A DNA stretch of 64,000 nucleotides from Xanthomonas albilineans (GCF_002939705.1 NZ_MDCB01000004.1:235007-299006), one strand, 5' to 3'; counted from the stretch's first letter, positions 1 to 9,037 are shown. Made by a program: numbers and translations. Notes: generated by a model not told the origin, from the sequence alone.

Positions 1-193
1 CGATGCCGTTCTTATCGATGGTGCGCAGCGCGTGCGCGGAAACCTTCAGCTTGACCCAGCGGTTCTCGCTGGCGACCCAAAAACGGCGCTCGTGCAAGTT
101 GGGCAGGAAGCGACGACGGGTCTTGTTGTTGGCGTGGGAGACGTTGTTACCCGTCTGCACACGCTTGCCGGACACTTGGCATACGCGGGACAT
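1..193 (-). CDS. rpmB: 50S ribosomal protein L28 (partial, C-terminus outside window)
   Basis: The reverse strand from an ATG at 193 reads [20 protein letters not shown] and continues with [22 protein letters not shown] and [14 protein letters not shown], which is the L28 family N-terminus. L28 is a structural protein of the large ribosomal subunit. The first 64 of about 78 residues are present; the gene runs off the left edge of the window. In related genomes rpmG (L33) follows rpmB, but that part is outside the window. Confidence 0.97.
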   Translation of the reverse strand, partial: MSRVCQVSGKRVQTGNNVSHANNKTRRRFLPNLHERRFWVASENRWVKLKVSAHALRTIDKNGI

Positions 194-649
194 TACGCAC
201 CTCGATCGTGTTGGAAGTCCGGCCATGGACAGCCGGGCTCTTGCGGAAGGATCCGCAGGTTGGGTCGCCCATAGCCTGGGAGACGGCGGCCCCGGTCGCC
301 TTGCGGCCACCACGCGACGTGGGAAATCAAACGGTTACGCTGGAAAAGGCCGGCCGGAGATCGCGTTTCCGACCGCCGGCCCGGCCAAAACCGGGCACAG
401 CGAGCCGCGTATTATGCAGGGGATCAATGACTTGCGCAAATTGCTCGCACAGAGGATGGATCGATCCGCTGCGGGCCAATGGTGCCCAGACCTTGGCGGC
501 GCCCGGTCTGGGCACCATCGCTAGCGACCGGGCCGCGGCCTGACGACCGAATCGCCCCATGCCGCCGGCGCATTTCTCCGCGCCTGATCGCTGCGGGCAA
601 GCAGCCGATGCCCATCTCGACGTCGTCGCGACGCAGGCTGCACCAGCGT
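194..649. other. Non-coding stretch between the LABN gene and rpmB
   Basis: This 456-bp gap is upstream of rpmB and downstream of the leftward sugar-modification genes. Several open frames cross it, but their residue composition looks like shadow coding and none resembles a known protein. It should hold the rpmB promoter, though I could not pick a convincing -35/-10 pair. The only clear structure is the inverted repeat at 479-518. Confidence 0.5.
479..518. repeat. Perfect 14-bp inverted repeat, possible 3' hairpin
   Basis: The arms ATGGTGCCCAGACC (479-492) and GGTCTGGGCACCAT (505-518) are exact reverse complements around a 12-base GC-rich loop. It lies about 130 bp past the stop of the LABN-domain gene. 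No T-run follows on either strand, so it is not a classical intrinsic terminator. It may protect or delimit the 3' end of the leftward transcript. Confidence 0.5.
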
Positions 650-991
650 TCAGTGCGACGCGCGGTCGCGGCGCCAACCACGGTGCCTGATATCCAGATA
701 CAGACTGTAGAAGGCGGTGAAGGCGGGGAACAGATTCTGTAGAACGCCGACCGAATCCTGCTTGGCCGAGAACAGGAAATAACTCAGCGTCATCAGGCTG
801 CCGATCACGCTCATATACCAGAACATGCGCGGGATCACCGGCTTGCCGGCACGCTTGGACGCGATGAACTGCAACAGCCAGCGACCGCCGAACATCAGCG
901 CGCCGATATAGCCGATCAACTTCCAGCCGGTGACGTGCACGCCGGTCCAATACAGCGACTGGATCGGCTGGTCGAGCAGGTGCGGTGGCAT
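650..991 (-). CDS. Lipid-A-disaccharide synthase N-terminal-like (LABN) domain membrane protein
   Basis: A 113-residue protein with three hydrophobic segments (roughly residues 22-41, 53-73 and 79-99). It contains the aromatic-rich pattern GGRWLLQFIASKRAGKPVIP followed by FWYMSVIGSLMTLSYF, typical of the small LABN domain (PF07578 type). LABN proteins are inner-membrane proteins of uncertain biochemical role, often next to polyprenyl-phosphate glycosyltransferases. The start at 991 lies one base past the stop of the glycosyltransferase gene, so the two are probably translationally coupled. The trailing basic tail (WRRDRASH) is cytoplasmic by the positive-inside rule. The family call is good; the function is inferred from context only. 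Confidence 0.85.
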   Translation of the reverse strand: MPPHLLDQPIQSLYWTGVHVTGWKLIGYIGALMFGGRWLLQFIASKRAGKPVIPRMFWYMSVIGSLMTLSYFLFSAKQDSVGVLQNLFPAFTAFYSLYLDIRHRGWRRDRASH

Positions 992-992
992 C

Positions 993-1715
993 TCAGCGCT
1001 CCTGCACGGCGGTGCGGCGGCTGCGCGCGATCAACCAGGCCACGCCGCGCAGGTCGCGGATGCCGACCAGGGCGCGGTTGAGATTGTTATATTTGGACAC
1101 GCCGGCGGTGCGGGGGCGGTGGTTCACCGGCACGCTCGAGGTCTGCCAGCCGGCGCGCTGCATCAGCGCCGGCAAATAGCGGTGCATATGGTCGAAGTAC
1201 GGTAGATCCAGGAACGCCTCGCGTTCGAACAACTTGATGCCGCAGCCGGTGTCCGGGGTGGCGTCGCGCAACATGCGCGCACGAATCGCATTGGCCCACG
1301 TCGATGCCCAGCGTTTACTGCTCGAATCCTGTCGCGATACCCGCCAACCGGCGAACAACTTGACCTGCGGCGAGGCTGCGGCGTGTGCGGCCAGCAGCTT
1401 GGGAATATCGGCCGGGTCGTTCTGGCCGTCGCCGTCGAGGGTGGCGATCCACCGCCCATGCGCGGCCTTGACCCCATTGCGGACCGCGGTGCTCTGCCCG
1501 CTCTGGCTGACATGGTGCAGCACGCGCAGTTCCGGCGTCGTGGCCTTCAACCCTTCCAGCACCGCCAGGGTGTCGTCGCGCGAATGATCGTCCACGTAGA
1601 CGATTTCGAAATCGATCGCGCCGCGCAACGCGGCGAGGATTTCGGCGACCAGCGACGAGACGTTGTCGCGCTCGTTGAACACCGGGACGACAACGGAAAG
1701 GGAAAGCTGGTTCAT
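993..1715 (-). CDS. Family 2 glycosyltransferase, dolichol-phosphate mannosyltransferase-like
   Basis: A 240-residue GT-A fold protein. It begins MNQLSLSVVVPVFNERDN, with the nucleotide-binding acidic patch VYVDDHSRDDT near residue 45, the metal-binding DGDGQNDP near residue 95, and HRPRTAGVSKYN near residue 205, all typical of DPM1/ArnC-like enzymes that load a sugar onto undecaprenyl phosphate. A longer TTG start exists at 1736, but the ATG at 1715 gives the usual family N-terminus. No C-terminal membrane segments are evident, so it is the short soluble type. It sits between an epimerase that makes a UDP-sugar and a LABN membrane protein, suggesting a lipid-linked sugar for surface glycan or lipid A decoration. 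The acceptor and sugar are not visible from sequence. Confidence 0.88.
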   Translation of the reverse strand: MNQLSLSVVVPVFNERDNVSSLVAEILAALRGAIDFEIVYVDDHSRDDTLAVLEGLKATTPELRVLHHVSQSGQSTAVRNGVKAAHGRWIATLDGDGQNDPADIPKLLAAHAAASPQVKLFAGWRVSRQDSSSKRWASTWANAIRARMLRDATPDTGCGIKLFEREAFLDLPYFDHMHRYLPALMQRAGWQTSSVPVNHRPRTAGVSKYNNLNRALVGIRDLRGVAWLIARSRRTAVQER

Positions 1716-1806
1716 GAGGACGGCAAGGTTCGGCAAGGAATGCGAAGAATGGAACGCATACTCCGTCGGTCACGCCCCGGCGCGCGGGCCGGGCCATGGA
1801 CGCGAC

Positions 1807-2772
1807 TCAAGCGGCAGCGCCGAAATAGTCCCGGCACCACTGCACCACCTGCGGCAAGCCGGTTTCGATCGGAGTGGTCGGATCGAAGCCGAAGGCCGCA
1901 TGCGCGCGCGCAGTATCGGCCATCGTCTCGATCATGTCGCCAGGTTGCATCGGTCGATACAGTTTCTCGGCGGGGCGGCCAGCGGCGGCCTCGATCACGC
2001 CAATGAAGCGCTCCAATTCCACCGGCCTGTGGTTGCCGAGGTTGAACACGCGATGCGGTACCGCATCGATGCAAGGGTGATCGAGCGCGCCGAGCACGCC
2101 GGCGACGATGTCGGCGATGAAAGTGAAATCGCGGCGCATGCGGCCATGGTTGAACACCTCGATCGGACGCCCGGCCAATACTGCGCGACTGAACAGCAGC
2201 GGCGCCATGTCCGGCCGCCCCCACGGGCCATAGACGGTGAAGAAGCGCAATCCGGTCGCGCGTAGTCCATACAATTGCGCGTAGGTGTGCGCCATCAGTT
2301 CGTTGGCGGCCTTGGTCGCCGCGTACAGCGAACGTGGTTGATCGATGCGCTGGTCCTCGGAGAACGGCGCAGCGGCCGAATCACCGTACACCGAACTGCT
2401 GGAGGCATAGACCAAGTGCTGGACCCTGCGGTGCCGACACAGTTCCAGCATATTGACGAAGCCGACCAGATTGCTGTCGACGTAAGCTTGGGGGTTTTGC
2501 AGCGAATAGCGCACACCGGCCTGTGCGGCCAGATGCACCACGCGCTCGGGCCGCGTCTCGTCGAACAGGGCGGATAAGCCCTCGCGGTCGGTCAGGTCGA
2601 GCGTGCGGATGTCCACCTGCGGGCACAGCGCGGCGACGCGATCGCGCTTGAGCTGCGGATCGTAGTAATCGTTATAGTTGTCCAGACCGACGACCGTCTC
2701 GCCACGCGCCGCGAGCGCACGGCAGGTGTAAGCGCCGACGAAGCCGGCTGCGCCTGTCACCAGCACCGTCAT
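1807..2772 (-). CDS. NAD-dependent epimerase, UDP-glucuronate 4-epimerase type
   Basis: A 321-residue extended SDR protein. It has the Rossmann motif GAAGFVG (residues 7-13), the catalytic Tyr-Lys pair YAATK (Y150, K154), and the conserved VYGPWGRPDMA segment that marks the UDP-glucuronate/galacturonate epimerase branch. The expected reaction is UDP-glucuronate to UDP-galacturonate using bound NAD, in the cytoplasm. A longer open frame extends upstream to 3105, but that extension overlaps parB and has no family similarity; the ATG at 2772 matches the family start. It is followed, same strand, by the glycosyltransferase and LABN genes, consistent with supply of a sugar nucleotide for surface polysaccharide. 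Exact substrate is inferred. Confidence 0.88.
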   Translation of the reverse strand: MTVLVTGAAGFVGAYTCRALAARGETVVGLDNYNDYYDPQLKRDRVAALCPQVDIRTLDLTDREGLSALFDETRPERVVHLAAQAGVRYSLQNPQAYVDSNLVGFVNMLELCRHRRVQHLVYASSSSVYGDSAAAPFSEDQRIDQPRSLYAATKAANELMAHTYAQLYGLRATGLRFFTVYGPWGRPDMAPLLFSRAVLAGRPIEVFNHGRMRRDFTFIADIVAGVLGALDHPCIDAVPHRVFNLGNHRPVELERFIGVIEAAAGRPAEKLYRPMQPGDMIETMADTARAHAAFGFDPTTPIETGLPQVVQWCRDYFGAAA

Positions 2773-2875
2773 CGCGATCTCCAGCAACGCGCGCAGGTCA
2801 GGCAGCCGCACGAGGACGGCGCACAACCAGCGGCCAGGGCAGAGGCGCAATGCATGGGACGAATCCGCGCTGGAC

Positions 2876-3793
2876 TCAGGACGTTTTACCGCGCAGCCGC
2901 TCCAGCACACCGTCGAGCGTGTCCAGATCGGTGTAGTGAATGACCAGCTTGCCCTTGCCGCCAGCGCCATGCGCAATGGCGACCTTGGTCCCGAGCGATT
3001 CGGACAACTCGGTCTCCAACGAAGCGATATCGGCCTGCGGCGCGTTGCGGCCCGGCTTGGGCTTCCGGTTGCTCGGCACCTTCCCGGCGGCGAACTGCTG
3101 CGCACGGTGCTCGACCTCGCGCACCGACCAGCCCTGGTCGGCGGCGTCGGACGCCAGCCGGCTGGCCAGTTCCGGCGACAGCGTCAACAACGCGCGCGCA
3201 TGGCCCATTTCCAGCCGCCGCGCCTCCAGCAGCATGCGGATCGTCGGTGGCAATTCCAACAGGCGCAGCAAGTTGGACACCGAGGCACGCGAGCGGCCCA
3301 CTGCTTCGGCAGCCTCGGCATGGGTCAGGGAAAATTCGTCGATCAGACGCTGCAACGCCAGTGCCTCTTCCAACGGGTTGAGGTCCTCGCGCTGGATGTT
3401 CTCGATCAGCGCCATGGCGATGACGGTGCGGTCGTCGAGTTCGCGCACCACCACCGGCACGTCGCTCAGGCCGGCCAACTGCGAGGCGCGCCAGCGACGT
3501 TCGCCGGCGACGATCTCGAAGGTTCCCGGCACCAGCTCGCGCACCACGATCGGCTGGATCACGCCCTGCGCCTTGATCGACTCGGCCAGTTCCTGCAGCT
3601 TGGCCTGATCCATCTCCTGGCGCGGTTGGTATTTGCCCGGCTGCAATTGCCCCACCGGCAACCGGCGCAGGCTATCGCCCGGCTGCAGTGTGTCGACAGT
3701 GGGCGTCGACGCGGCCGTCGACCCCAGCAGCGCCTCCAGGCCGCGACCAAGACCGCGTTTTTTCGCTCCGAGGGCGGGGGGCTTGGCGCTCAT
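2876..3793 (-). CDS. parB: Chromosome partitioning protein ParB
   Basis: A 305-residue ParB. The lysine/arginine-rich N-terminus KKRGLGRGLEALLG (the segment that stimulates ParA) is followed by the CTP-binding ParB/Srx region with GERRWRA near residue 118. A central helix-turn-helix (EAAEAVGRSRASVSNLLRLL) binds parS, and a C-terminal dimerisation domain follows. ParB loads onto parS near the origin and organises segregation with ParA. Its ATG shares one base with the parA stop (TGATG), so the two are coupled. A parA-parB pair next to rsmG is the usual arrangement close to a replication origin. I did not see a parS palindrome in the window. Confidence 0.97.
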   Translation of the reverse strand: MSAKPPALGAKKRGLGRGLEALLGSTAASTPTVDTLQPGDSLRRLPVGQLQPGKYQPRQEMDQAKLQELAESIKAQGVIQPIVVRELVPGTFEIVAGERRWRASQLAGLSDVPVVVRELDDRTVIAMALIENIQREDLNPLEEALALQRLIDEFSLTHAEAAEAVGRSRASVSNLLRLLELPPTIRMLLEARRLEMGHARALLTLSPELASRLASDAADQGWSVREVEHRAQQFAAGKVPSNRKPKPGRNAPQADIASLETELSESLGTKVAIAHGAGGKGKLVIHYTDLDTLDGVLERLRGKTS

Positions 3794-4590
3794 CAGAACG
3801 TCTCCATCACCGGCATTGGCCGATTACGTTGGTTGCGGCGGCGCACGACCTCGCCGGCCAGCCCCAGGTAGGCAACCCCGCCGCGCGAGGTGCGGTCGTA
3901 GCCGACGATGCTCTGGCCGTGGCTGGGCGCCTCGGCCAGGCGCACGTTGCGTGGCACGATGGTGCGGAACACTTTGTCGCCGAAATGGTTGGTCAGCTCC
4001 GCCGATACCGCGTTGGCAAGGTTGTTGCGCACATCGAACATGGTGCGCAATACGCCTTCGATTTCCAATCCCGGGTTGAGCTCGACGCGCAGCGCTTCGA
4101 TGGTTTCCAGCAGTGCGGTCAGCCCCTCCAGCGCGTAGTACTCGCACTGCATCGGCACGATCACCGAATCGGCCGCGGTCAGCGCGTTCAAGGTCAACAG
4201 CGACAACGCCGGCGGGCAGTCGATGAGGATGAAATCGTACTCGGCGCGCAGCGGGGTCAGCGCCGTCTTCAGTCGCTGCTCGCGCGCCGTCTGGTCCATG
4301 AGTTGAATCTCGGCCGCGGTGAGATCGATGTTGCCCGGCAGCAGGTCGAAGCCTTCCGGCGCGGTCACCCGGATCTGCACGGCGGTACGTTCGCCGAGCA
4401 AGACGTCGCAGGTGGAGGCGTCCAGTTCGCGCTTATCGATGCCGCTGCCCATCGTCGCGTTGCCCTGCGCGTCCAGGTCCACCAGCAGCACGCGTTGCGT
4501 CTGGCGCACAAGCGCGGCGGCCAGATTGACCGCGGTGGTGGTCTTGCCGACGCCGCCCTTTTGGTTGGCGATGGCGATGATGCGGGCCAT
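3793..4590 (-). CDS. parA: Chromosome partitioning ATPase ParA
   Basis: A 265-residue deviant-Walker ATPase starting MARIIAIANQKGGVGKTTT, with the signature lysine and catalytic lysine in KGGVGKT (residues 11-17), a Walker A' region LLVDLDAQGNAT and Walker B ILIDCPPALSLL. It moves ParB-parS complexes over the nucleoid. The open frame extends 29 codons further upstream, but those residues are not family-like; the ATG at 4590 gives the canonical N-terminus. Gene order rsmG-parA-parB is preserved, with an 87-bp gap to rsmG. Confidence 0.97.
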   Translation of the reverse strand: MARIIAIANQKGGVGKTTTAVNLAAALVRQTQRVLLVDLDAQGNATMGSGIDKRELDASTCDVLLGERTAVQIRVTAPEGFDLLPGNIDLTAAEIQLMDQTAREQRLKTALTPLRAEYDFILIDCPPALSLLTLNALTAADSVIVPMQCEYYALEGLTALLETIEALRVELNPGLEIEGVLRTMFDVRNNLANAVSAELTNHFGDKVFRTIVPRNVRLAEAPSHGQSIVGYDRTSRGGVAYLGLAGEVVRRRNQRNRPMPVMETF

Positions 4591-4677
4591 GCGGGAGCCT
4601 CGTCGGCGATGGGTGTGACCGGGCATTATGCGGGCACATTCCCCAGGGCGGAAATCCGGGCTGGACGTAAACACCAC

Positions 4678-5319
4678 TCAATCGCGTTCGACCACCACCA
4701 GATGGCGGTCCTCACCCAGGCCCGGGACTTGCAGCCTGTGCACCGTCGGCACCGTCCAGCCTGACGGCAGCGCGGCGATTTCCGCATCCGGACGCACCCC
4801 CTTCATCGCCAGCAGGCGCCCACCGGGGCGCAGCAGATGCCCGCCGACGGCGACAATGCCGGCCAGGGTATCCAGCGCGCGCGCGGTCAACAGGTCATAG
4901 CCACCCGGCTCGTCCAGCGCCTCGGCGCGCGTCTCGGCCACCCGTGCATTGTCCAGACGCAACTGGCGCACGGCCTCGCGCAGAAAGCGCGCCTTCTTGC
5001 CGTTGCTCTCGACCAGGGTCACGTGCAAGTGCGGCCGCGCGATCGCCAGCGGCAGGCCCGGCAGACCCGGACCGGTGCCCAGGTCGGCGAGCACGCCCTC
5101 GCCGACGAAGGGCTGCATCGCCAGGGAGTCGAGCAGATGACGGGTCACCATTTCATGCGGATCGCGGATGGCGGTGAGGTTGTAGGTGCGGTTCCAGCGC
5201 GCCAGCAGCGCCAGGTAAGCCAGCAGTGGCGGCGCCAGCACGACGGCGTCCAGTGCCTGCGCGCGCAGGCCTTGCTCGAGCACAGCGCGGACGGAATCGG
5301 GAAGGGAAGCATCGGTCAT
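4678..5319 (-). CDS. rsmG: 16S rRNA (guanine527-N7)-methyltransferase RsmG
   Basis: A 213-residue class I SAM methyltransferase. The RsmG hallmarks are [13 protein letters not shown], the SAM loop [20 protein letters not shown] near residue 95, and [14 protein letters not shown]. It methylates G527 of 16S rRNA (GidB in older naming), and loss gives low-level streptomycin resistance in other bacteria. Length is normal for the family. It begins the leftward rsmG-parA-parB block and is divergent from phoD. Confidence 0.96.
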   Translation of the reverse strand: MTDASLPDSVRAVLEQGLRAQALDAVVLAPPLLAYLALLARWNRTYNLTAIRDPHEMVTRHLLDSLAMQPFVGEGVLADLGTGPGLPGLPLAIARPHLHVTLVESNGKKARFLREAVRQLRLDNARVAETRAEALDEPGGYDLLTARALDTLAGIVAVGGHLLRPGGRLLAMKGVRPDAEIAALPSGWTVPTVHRLQVPGLGEDRHLVVVERD

Positions 5320-5418
5320 CGCTGGATTATCGCAGCTGCTGCCAAGCGTGCCGCCATGCGACCGCCATCATCATGGGCGAGAATAAGAAATTGCTCTCTT
5401 GCAATCGCGACCATCAAC

Positions 5419-7023
5419 ATGGCGAACTCCACAAACACCCCCGTCACCGGCACAGCAGCCGACCCTGGTCGCCGCCGTGTGCTGACGGGATTGGGGCTGC
5501 TGGCGGCGACGCCACTGCTGAGTCCATTCGCCCGCGCTCGCGGCAGCGACGATCCGTTCACCCTGGGCGTGGCGGCCGGCGATCCGCTGCCCGATGGCCT
5601 GGTGCTGTGGACGCGGCTGGCACCGCAGCCGCTAGCCCCGGACGGCCAAGGCGGCCTGCACGATCCGGTACCGGTACGCTGGAGCATCGCCACCGATGCC
5701 GGCATGGCGCAGGTGGTCCAACGTGGCGTGGCGATCGCGCATCCGCGTTGGGGACATTCCGTGCACGTGGAAGTGAACGGGTTGCAACCGGGCCGACCCT
5801 ACTGGTATCGATTCGAAGCGCTGGGCGCGCAGAGCCCGCTCGGCTGCGCGCGCACGACGCCGGCACCCGAACGCATGGACAGCGCACGCTTCGGCTTCGT
5901 GTCCTGCTCGCACTGGGAGCAGGGCTACTTCAGCGCCTACCGTCACCTGGCCGCCGAGCAGCCGGATCTGGTGTTCTTCCTCGGCGACTACATCTACGAG
6001 TACACCCACAAGGGCGCGACAGCGGCCAACGTGGTGCGTGCGCACGGCAGCGGCGACTGCCTGGATTTGGCCGGTTACCGCAACCGCTACGCGCTGTACC
6101 GCACCGATCCCGACCTACAAGCCCTGCACGCTGTCTCCGCCTGCGTGGCGACCTGGGACGACCACGAAGTACAGAACGACTACGCCAACCGCTGGTCGCA
6201 GGACCCGTCCATTTCCACGGCCAGCTTCCTGCGCCGCCGCGCCGCCGCCTATCAGGCCATGTACGAACACTTTCCGCTACGTGCACGGCATCGTCCGCAT
6301 GGGCCGAACATGCGCCTGTACCGTGCGTTGGACTACGGCGCCTTGGCGCGCTTCTTCGTCCTCGACGGTCGTCAATACCGCAGCGAGCAGCCCTGTCCGA
6401 TGTCAAACGGCTGGCGCGGCGGACACGTTGCCACAAGCGACTGCAAGGAGATCGACGACCCGGCGCGCAGCATGCTCGGCGCGGCGCAGGAGCGCTGGCT
6501 GTATGCCGGCTTCGCGCGTTCGCAGGCGCGCTGGAACGTGATCGCACAGGATCTGCTGGTCGCTCCGATCCTGCAACGCGAACGCGATAACAGCCAGCTC
6601 GGTCACTGGACCGATGGCTGGGACGGCTACCCGGCCACGCGTACACGCATGCTGCAGGCGGTCGCGCGCAGCGGCATGCGCAATCCGGTGTTTTGGGGCG
6701 GCGACATCCATTCCTATTGGGTCACCGACCTCAAAACCGACGCCAGCGACCCGCACTCGCCAACGCTGGCGACCGAATTCGTCGGTACCTCCGTCACCTC
6801 CGACGGCCCGCCATACGCATCGATCACGCAGATGCTGACGGACAACCCGCAAGTCCGCTATGCCGAGAGCCGTTACCGCGGTTACGTGTCGGTGTCACTG
6901 AGTCCGACGCAAATGGAGACGCGGCTACAGACGATCTCCGACCGCCGCGACCGCGAAGCCACGGTCTCCACGCTCAAGCGTTTCGTGGTCGAGGATGGCC
7001 GTGCCGGCGCGCTGGAAGCGTGA
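5419..7023 (+). CDS. phoD: Tat-exported PhoD-like alkaline phosphatase/phosphodiesterase
   Basis: A 534-residue protein with a twin-arginine signal (RRRVLTGLGLLAATPLL, residues 18-34) and cleavage expected near the ARARG region. The PhoD N-terminal domain (FTLGVAAGDPLPDGLVLWTRL) is followed by the metallophosphatase core with FVSCSHWEQGYFSAYRHLA, FFLGDYIYEY, WDDHEVQNDYANRW and FWGGDIHSYWV. These carry the metal-binding Asp, Asn and His residues of the Ca/Fe-dependent PhoD family. It should hydrolyse phosphate esters in the periplasm for phosphate scavenging, and export would use the tatABC system at 55.8-57.3 kb. The open frame begins much further upstream; the ATG at 5419 is chosen because it starts the signal peptide. 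No Pho box was recognised upstream. Confidence 0.93.
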   Translation: MANSTNTPVTGTAADPGRRRVLTGLGLLAATPLLSPFARARGSDDPFTLGVAAGDPLPDGLVLWTRLAPQPLAPDGQGGLHDPVPVRWSIATDAGMAQVVQRGVAIAHPRWGHSVHVEVNGLQPGRPYWYRFEALGAQSPLGCARTTPAPERMDSARFGFVSCSHWEQGYFSAYRHLAAEQPDLVFFLGDYIYEYTHKGATAANVVRAHGSGDCLDLAGYRNRYALYRTDPDLQALHAVSACVATWDDHEVQNDYANRWSQDPSISTASFLRRRAAAYQAMYEHFPLRARHRPHGPNMRLYRALDYGALARFFVLDGRQYRSEQPCPMSNGWRGGHVATSDCKEIDDPARSMLGAAQERWLYAGFARSQARWNVIAQDLLVAPILQRERDNSQLGHWTDGWDGYPATRTRMLQAVARSGMRNPVFWGGDIHSYWVTDLKTDASDPHSPTLATEFVGTSVTSDGPPYASITQMLTDNPQVRYAESRYRGYVSVSLSPTQMETRLQTISDRRDREATVSTLKRFVVEDGRAGALEA

Positions 7024-7056
7024 CCCCAACGCGCGTCGCCGAGTGACCAACCTGCA

Positions 7057-7686
7057 TCACCGGCTCGATGAATCGAGCCGGCGCCAGGCCAGTGCGGCGC
7101 GATAGCCCGATGCTGCCTGCCATTCGTGTACCTGCCAGCAAGCCGCACTGCCCAGGGCAGGGTCGCACCACGCCAAGTGCAGTCCGCCGGTGGCATCTTC
7201 GGCAAAACACAGCCGATGCAGGCCGAACGCCAGACCGTGACCGTGCGCCTTCAGCAGCGCCTCCTTGGCGCACCACAGACGAAAGAACAGCGCCTCGCGC
7301 GCTGGCGTCGCCAACGCGAGCAGCGCCGCCGCCTCGTCAGGATGAAAGAACCGTTGTGCCAGTTCGAGCAAACGCGGACGTGGAAGCTGGCGTTCGATGT
7401 CCACGCCCAGCCGCGCATTTGCGGCAACCGCCACCAACAGGTAATCGCCGCTGTGGCTCCAGCCAGTATCCACATGCGCCAGGGGCGCATGCAGGCCGGG
7501 CCGCCCGCGTGCGTCGCGGTACAGCGGCAACTGCGCCGACGTCACCCCCAGTTCGGCGGCCAGCAGGCACCGCGCTGTCGCCTCACCGGAGGTGCGTGGT
7601 GGGTGCGGCCGCAGCCATAGCGCCACCGGGCCGATGCGCCAGTCCGGCAACGCTGCCGACGTCGGCAGCGGAATCGGCGCGCTCAC
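7057..7686 (-). CDS. 4'-phosphopantetheinyl transferase superfamily protein
   Basis: A 209-residue Sfp/HetI-type transferase. The two diagnostic motifs are present: LGVDIERQ (D96, E98 bind Mg2+) and FFRLWCAKEALLKAHGHGL (W138, K141, E142, K146). The enzyme transfers the phosphopantetheine arm of CoA to a serine of carrier proteins of fatty acid, polyketide or nonribosomal peptide synthesis. No carrier protein or megasynthase gene lies in the window, so its partner is elsewhere. It is a single gene, convergent with phoD (33 bp between stops) and divergent from the GlsB-like gene. Confidence 0.9.
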   Translation of the reverse strand: MSAPIPLPTSAALPDWRIGPVALWLRPHPPRTSGEATARCLLAAELGVTSAQLPLYRDARGRPGLHAPLAHVDTGWSHSGDYLLVAVAANARLGVDIERQLPRPRLLELAQRFFHPDEAAALLALATPAREALFFRLWCAKEALLKAHGHGLAFGLHRLCFAEDATGGLHLAWCDPALGSAACWQVHEWQAASGYRAALAWRRLDSSSR

Positions 7687-7803
7687 CTCGCCCCCACACG
7701 CTGCGCGCCGGCCCTGGCGTTATACGGTCGCTTCACGGCCACGCGCCTTAAATGCTCCATGCTCCACCGCTCCTGGTGCGGGCAGAACCGAGGAGTGTCA
7801 CGC

Positions 7804-8055
7804 ATGGGCATCATCATCTGGTTGATCGTTGGTGGCATCGTAGGCTGGTTGGCCAGCATCATCATGCGCCGCGACGCACAGCAGGGGATCATCATGAACA
7901 TCGTGGTCGGCATCGTCGGCGCGTTGATCGCCGGTTGGCTGTTCGGCGGCGGGATCAACCAAGCGATCAATCTGTGGACGTTCCTGTATTCGTTGATTGG
8001 GGCGATCATCCTGCTCGCGGTCGTCAACCTGGTCACCCGCGGCCGCGCACGCTGA
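7804..8055 (+). CDS. GlsB/YeaQ/YmgE family small membrane protein
   Basis: An 83-residue, very hydrophobic protein starting MGIIIWLIVGGIVGWLAS. It has three predicted membrane helices with glycine-rich spacing and the conserved GIIMNIVVGIVGALIAGWLF block of the transglycosylase-associated (GlsB/YeaQ/YmgE) family. Members are stress-induced inner-membrane proteins of unknown biochemical role. A longer in-frame start (7759) adds residues with no family match; the ATG at 7804 is used. A clear intrinsic terminator follows 25 bp after the stop, so the gene is likely monocistronic. Confidence 0.92.
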   Translation: MGIIIWLIVGGIVGWLASIIMRRDAQQGIIMNIVVGIVGALIAGWLFGGGINQAINLWTFLYSLIGAIILLAVVNLVTRGRAR

Positions 8056-8080
8056 CGCGGCGCAGCTATAGGTCGCGCAA

Positions 8081-8108
8081 ACGCCCGGTTCGCCGGGCGT
8101 TTTGCGTT
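8081..8108 (+). terminator. Intrinsic terminator of the GlsB-like gene
   Basis: An exact 8-bp stem ACGCCCGG/CCGGGCGT closes a TTCG tetraloop and is followed by TTTGCGTTTT. It is a stable GC hairpin with a T-rich tail on the plus strand. Confidence 0.9.
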
Positions 8109-8179
8109 TTGCAGCGGCATGCAGGCCGCACGGCGAGCGAACGGATTGCCGCGCCGGTCGTCGCCATGACCGGAGGCGA

Positions 8180-8959
8180 TCATGCCTGCGTCGGCTCCAG
8201 CGCGATCCAGGCCGGCGCATGATCGCTGGGACGCTCCCAGGTGCGTGGCGTGCGATCGATGCCGGCACCACGGGTGTGCTCCTTCAGCGTTTCGGACACC
8301 AAGGTCAAGTCGATGCGTAGGCCGAGATCGCGGCGGAAGCCGGCCTGACGATAATCCCACCAACTGAAAATGCCGCCGTCGGCATGGTGCAGACGGAAAC
8401 CGTCATGCAAGCCCAGGTCGAACAACTTGCGCAACGCGTTACGTTCGGCGGTGGAGGTGAGAATGTGGTCATCGTTCCACACCAGCGGATCGTGTACGTC
8501 GCGCGAGTCTGGCGCAATGTTGAAGTCGCCCAGCACCACCAAGCGCGGATAGCGCTGCAGTTCGACGGCAAGCCAGGCATGCACGGCCTCCAACCAGCGC
8601 AATTTGTATGCGTATTTGTCGCTCCCCACATCCTGGCCATTGACCACGTACAAGTTGACGATGCGCAGATCGCCTACGGTCGCGGCGATGGCACGCTTCT
8701 GCTCGTCTTCCAGGCCCGGCACACCGATCTGTACATCGCTGAGCGGCGTGCGCGACAAAATCGCCACACCGTTGTAGGTCTTCTGCCCGGCGAATACGCT
8801 GCGGTAGCCGGCTTCGGCCAGCGCCGCGTCGGGAAACTTGTGGTCTTCCAGCTTGGTCTCCTGGATCCCCACCACGTCCGGCGCGAACGTGTCCAGCCAC
8901 TGTTGCAAGTGCGGCAGGCGCACGTTGAGCGAGTTGACGTTCCAGGAGGCGATTTTCAA
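8180..8959 (-). CDS. xthA: Exodeoxyribonuclease III (Xth/ExoA type)
   Basis: A 259-residue AP endonuclease/3'-exonuclease of the EEP superfamily. Visible motifs are MKIASWNVNSLNVRLPHL, the metal-ligand glutamate in GIQETKLEDHKFP, NLYVVNGQDVGSDKY, LGDFNIAPDSRDVHDP, FSWWDYRQAGFRRDLGLRID and the catalytic SDHAPAW near the C-terminus. It cuts abasic sites and removes 3'-blocking groups in base excision repair. Length matches the family. It stands alone, convergent with the GlsB-like gene. Confidence 0.96.
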   Translation of the reverse strand: MKIASWNVNSLNVRLPHLQQWLDTFAPDVVGIQETKLEDHKFPDAALAEAGYRSVFAGQKTYNGVAILSRTPLSDVQIGVPGLEDEQKRAIAATVGDLRIVNLYVVNGQDVGSDKYAYKLRWLEAVHAWLAVELQRYPRLVVLGDFNIAPDSRDVHDPLVWNDDHILTSTAERNALRKLFDLGLHDGFRLHHADGGIFSWWDYRQAGFRRDLGLRIDLTLVSETLKEHTRGAGIDRTPRTWERPSDHAPAWIALEPTQA

Positions 8960-9037
8960 GGGAAATCCAAGACGAGGAGCCGGCCACTATTCTGACCGCA
9001 GCCGGCGCGACGGCCAAACGGGTGACCGCCGGGTCGT

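Noticed and set aside
7057..7686. Phosphopantetheinyl transferase as part of a local polyketide or nonribosomal peptide cluster
   Set aside because: No carrier protein, adenylation or ketosynthase gene occurs nearby; it is treated as a general activating enzyme.
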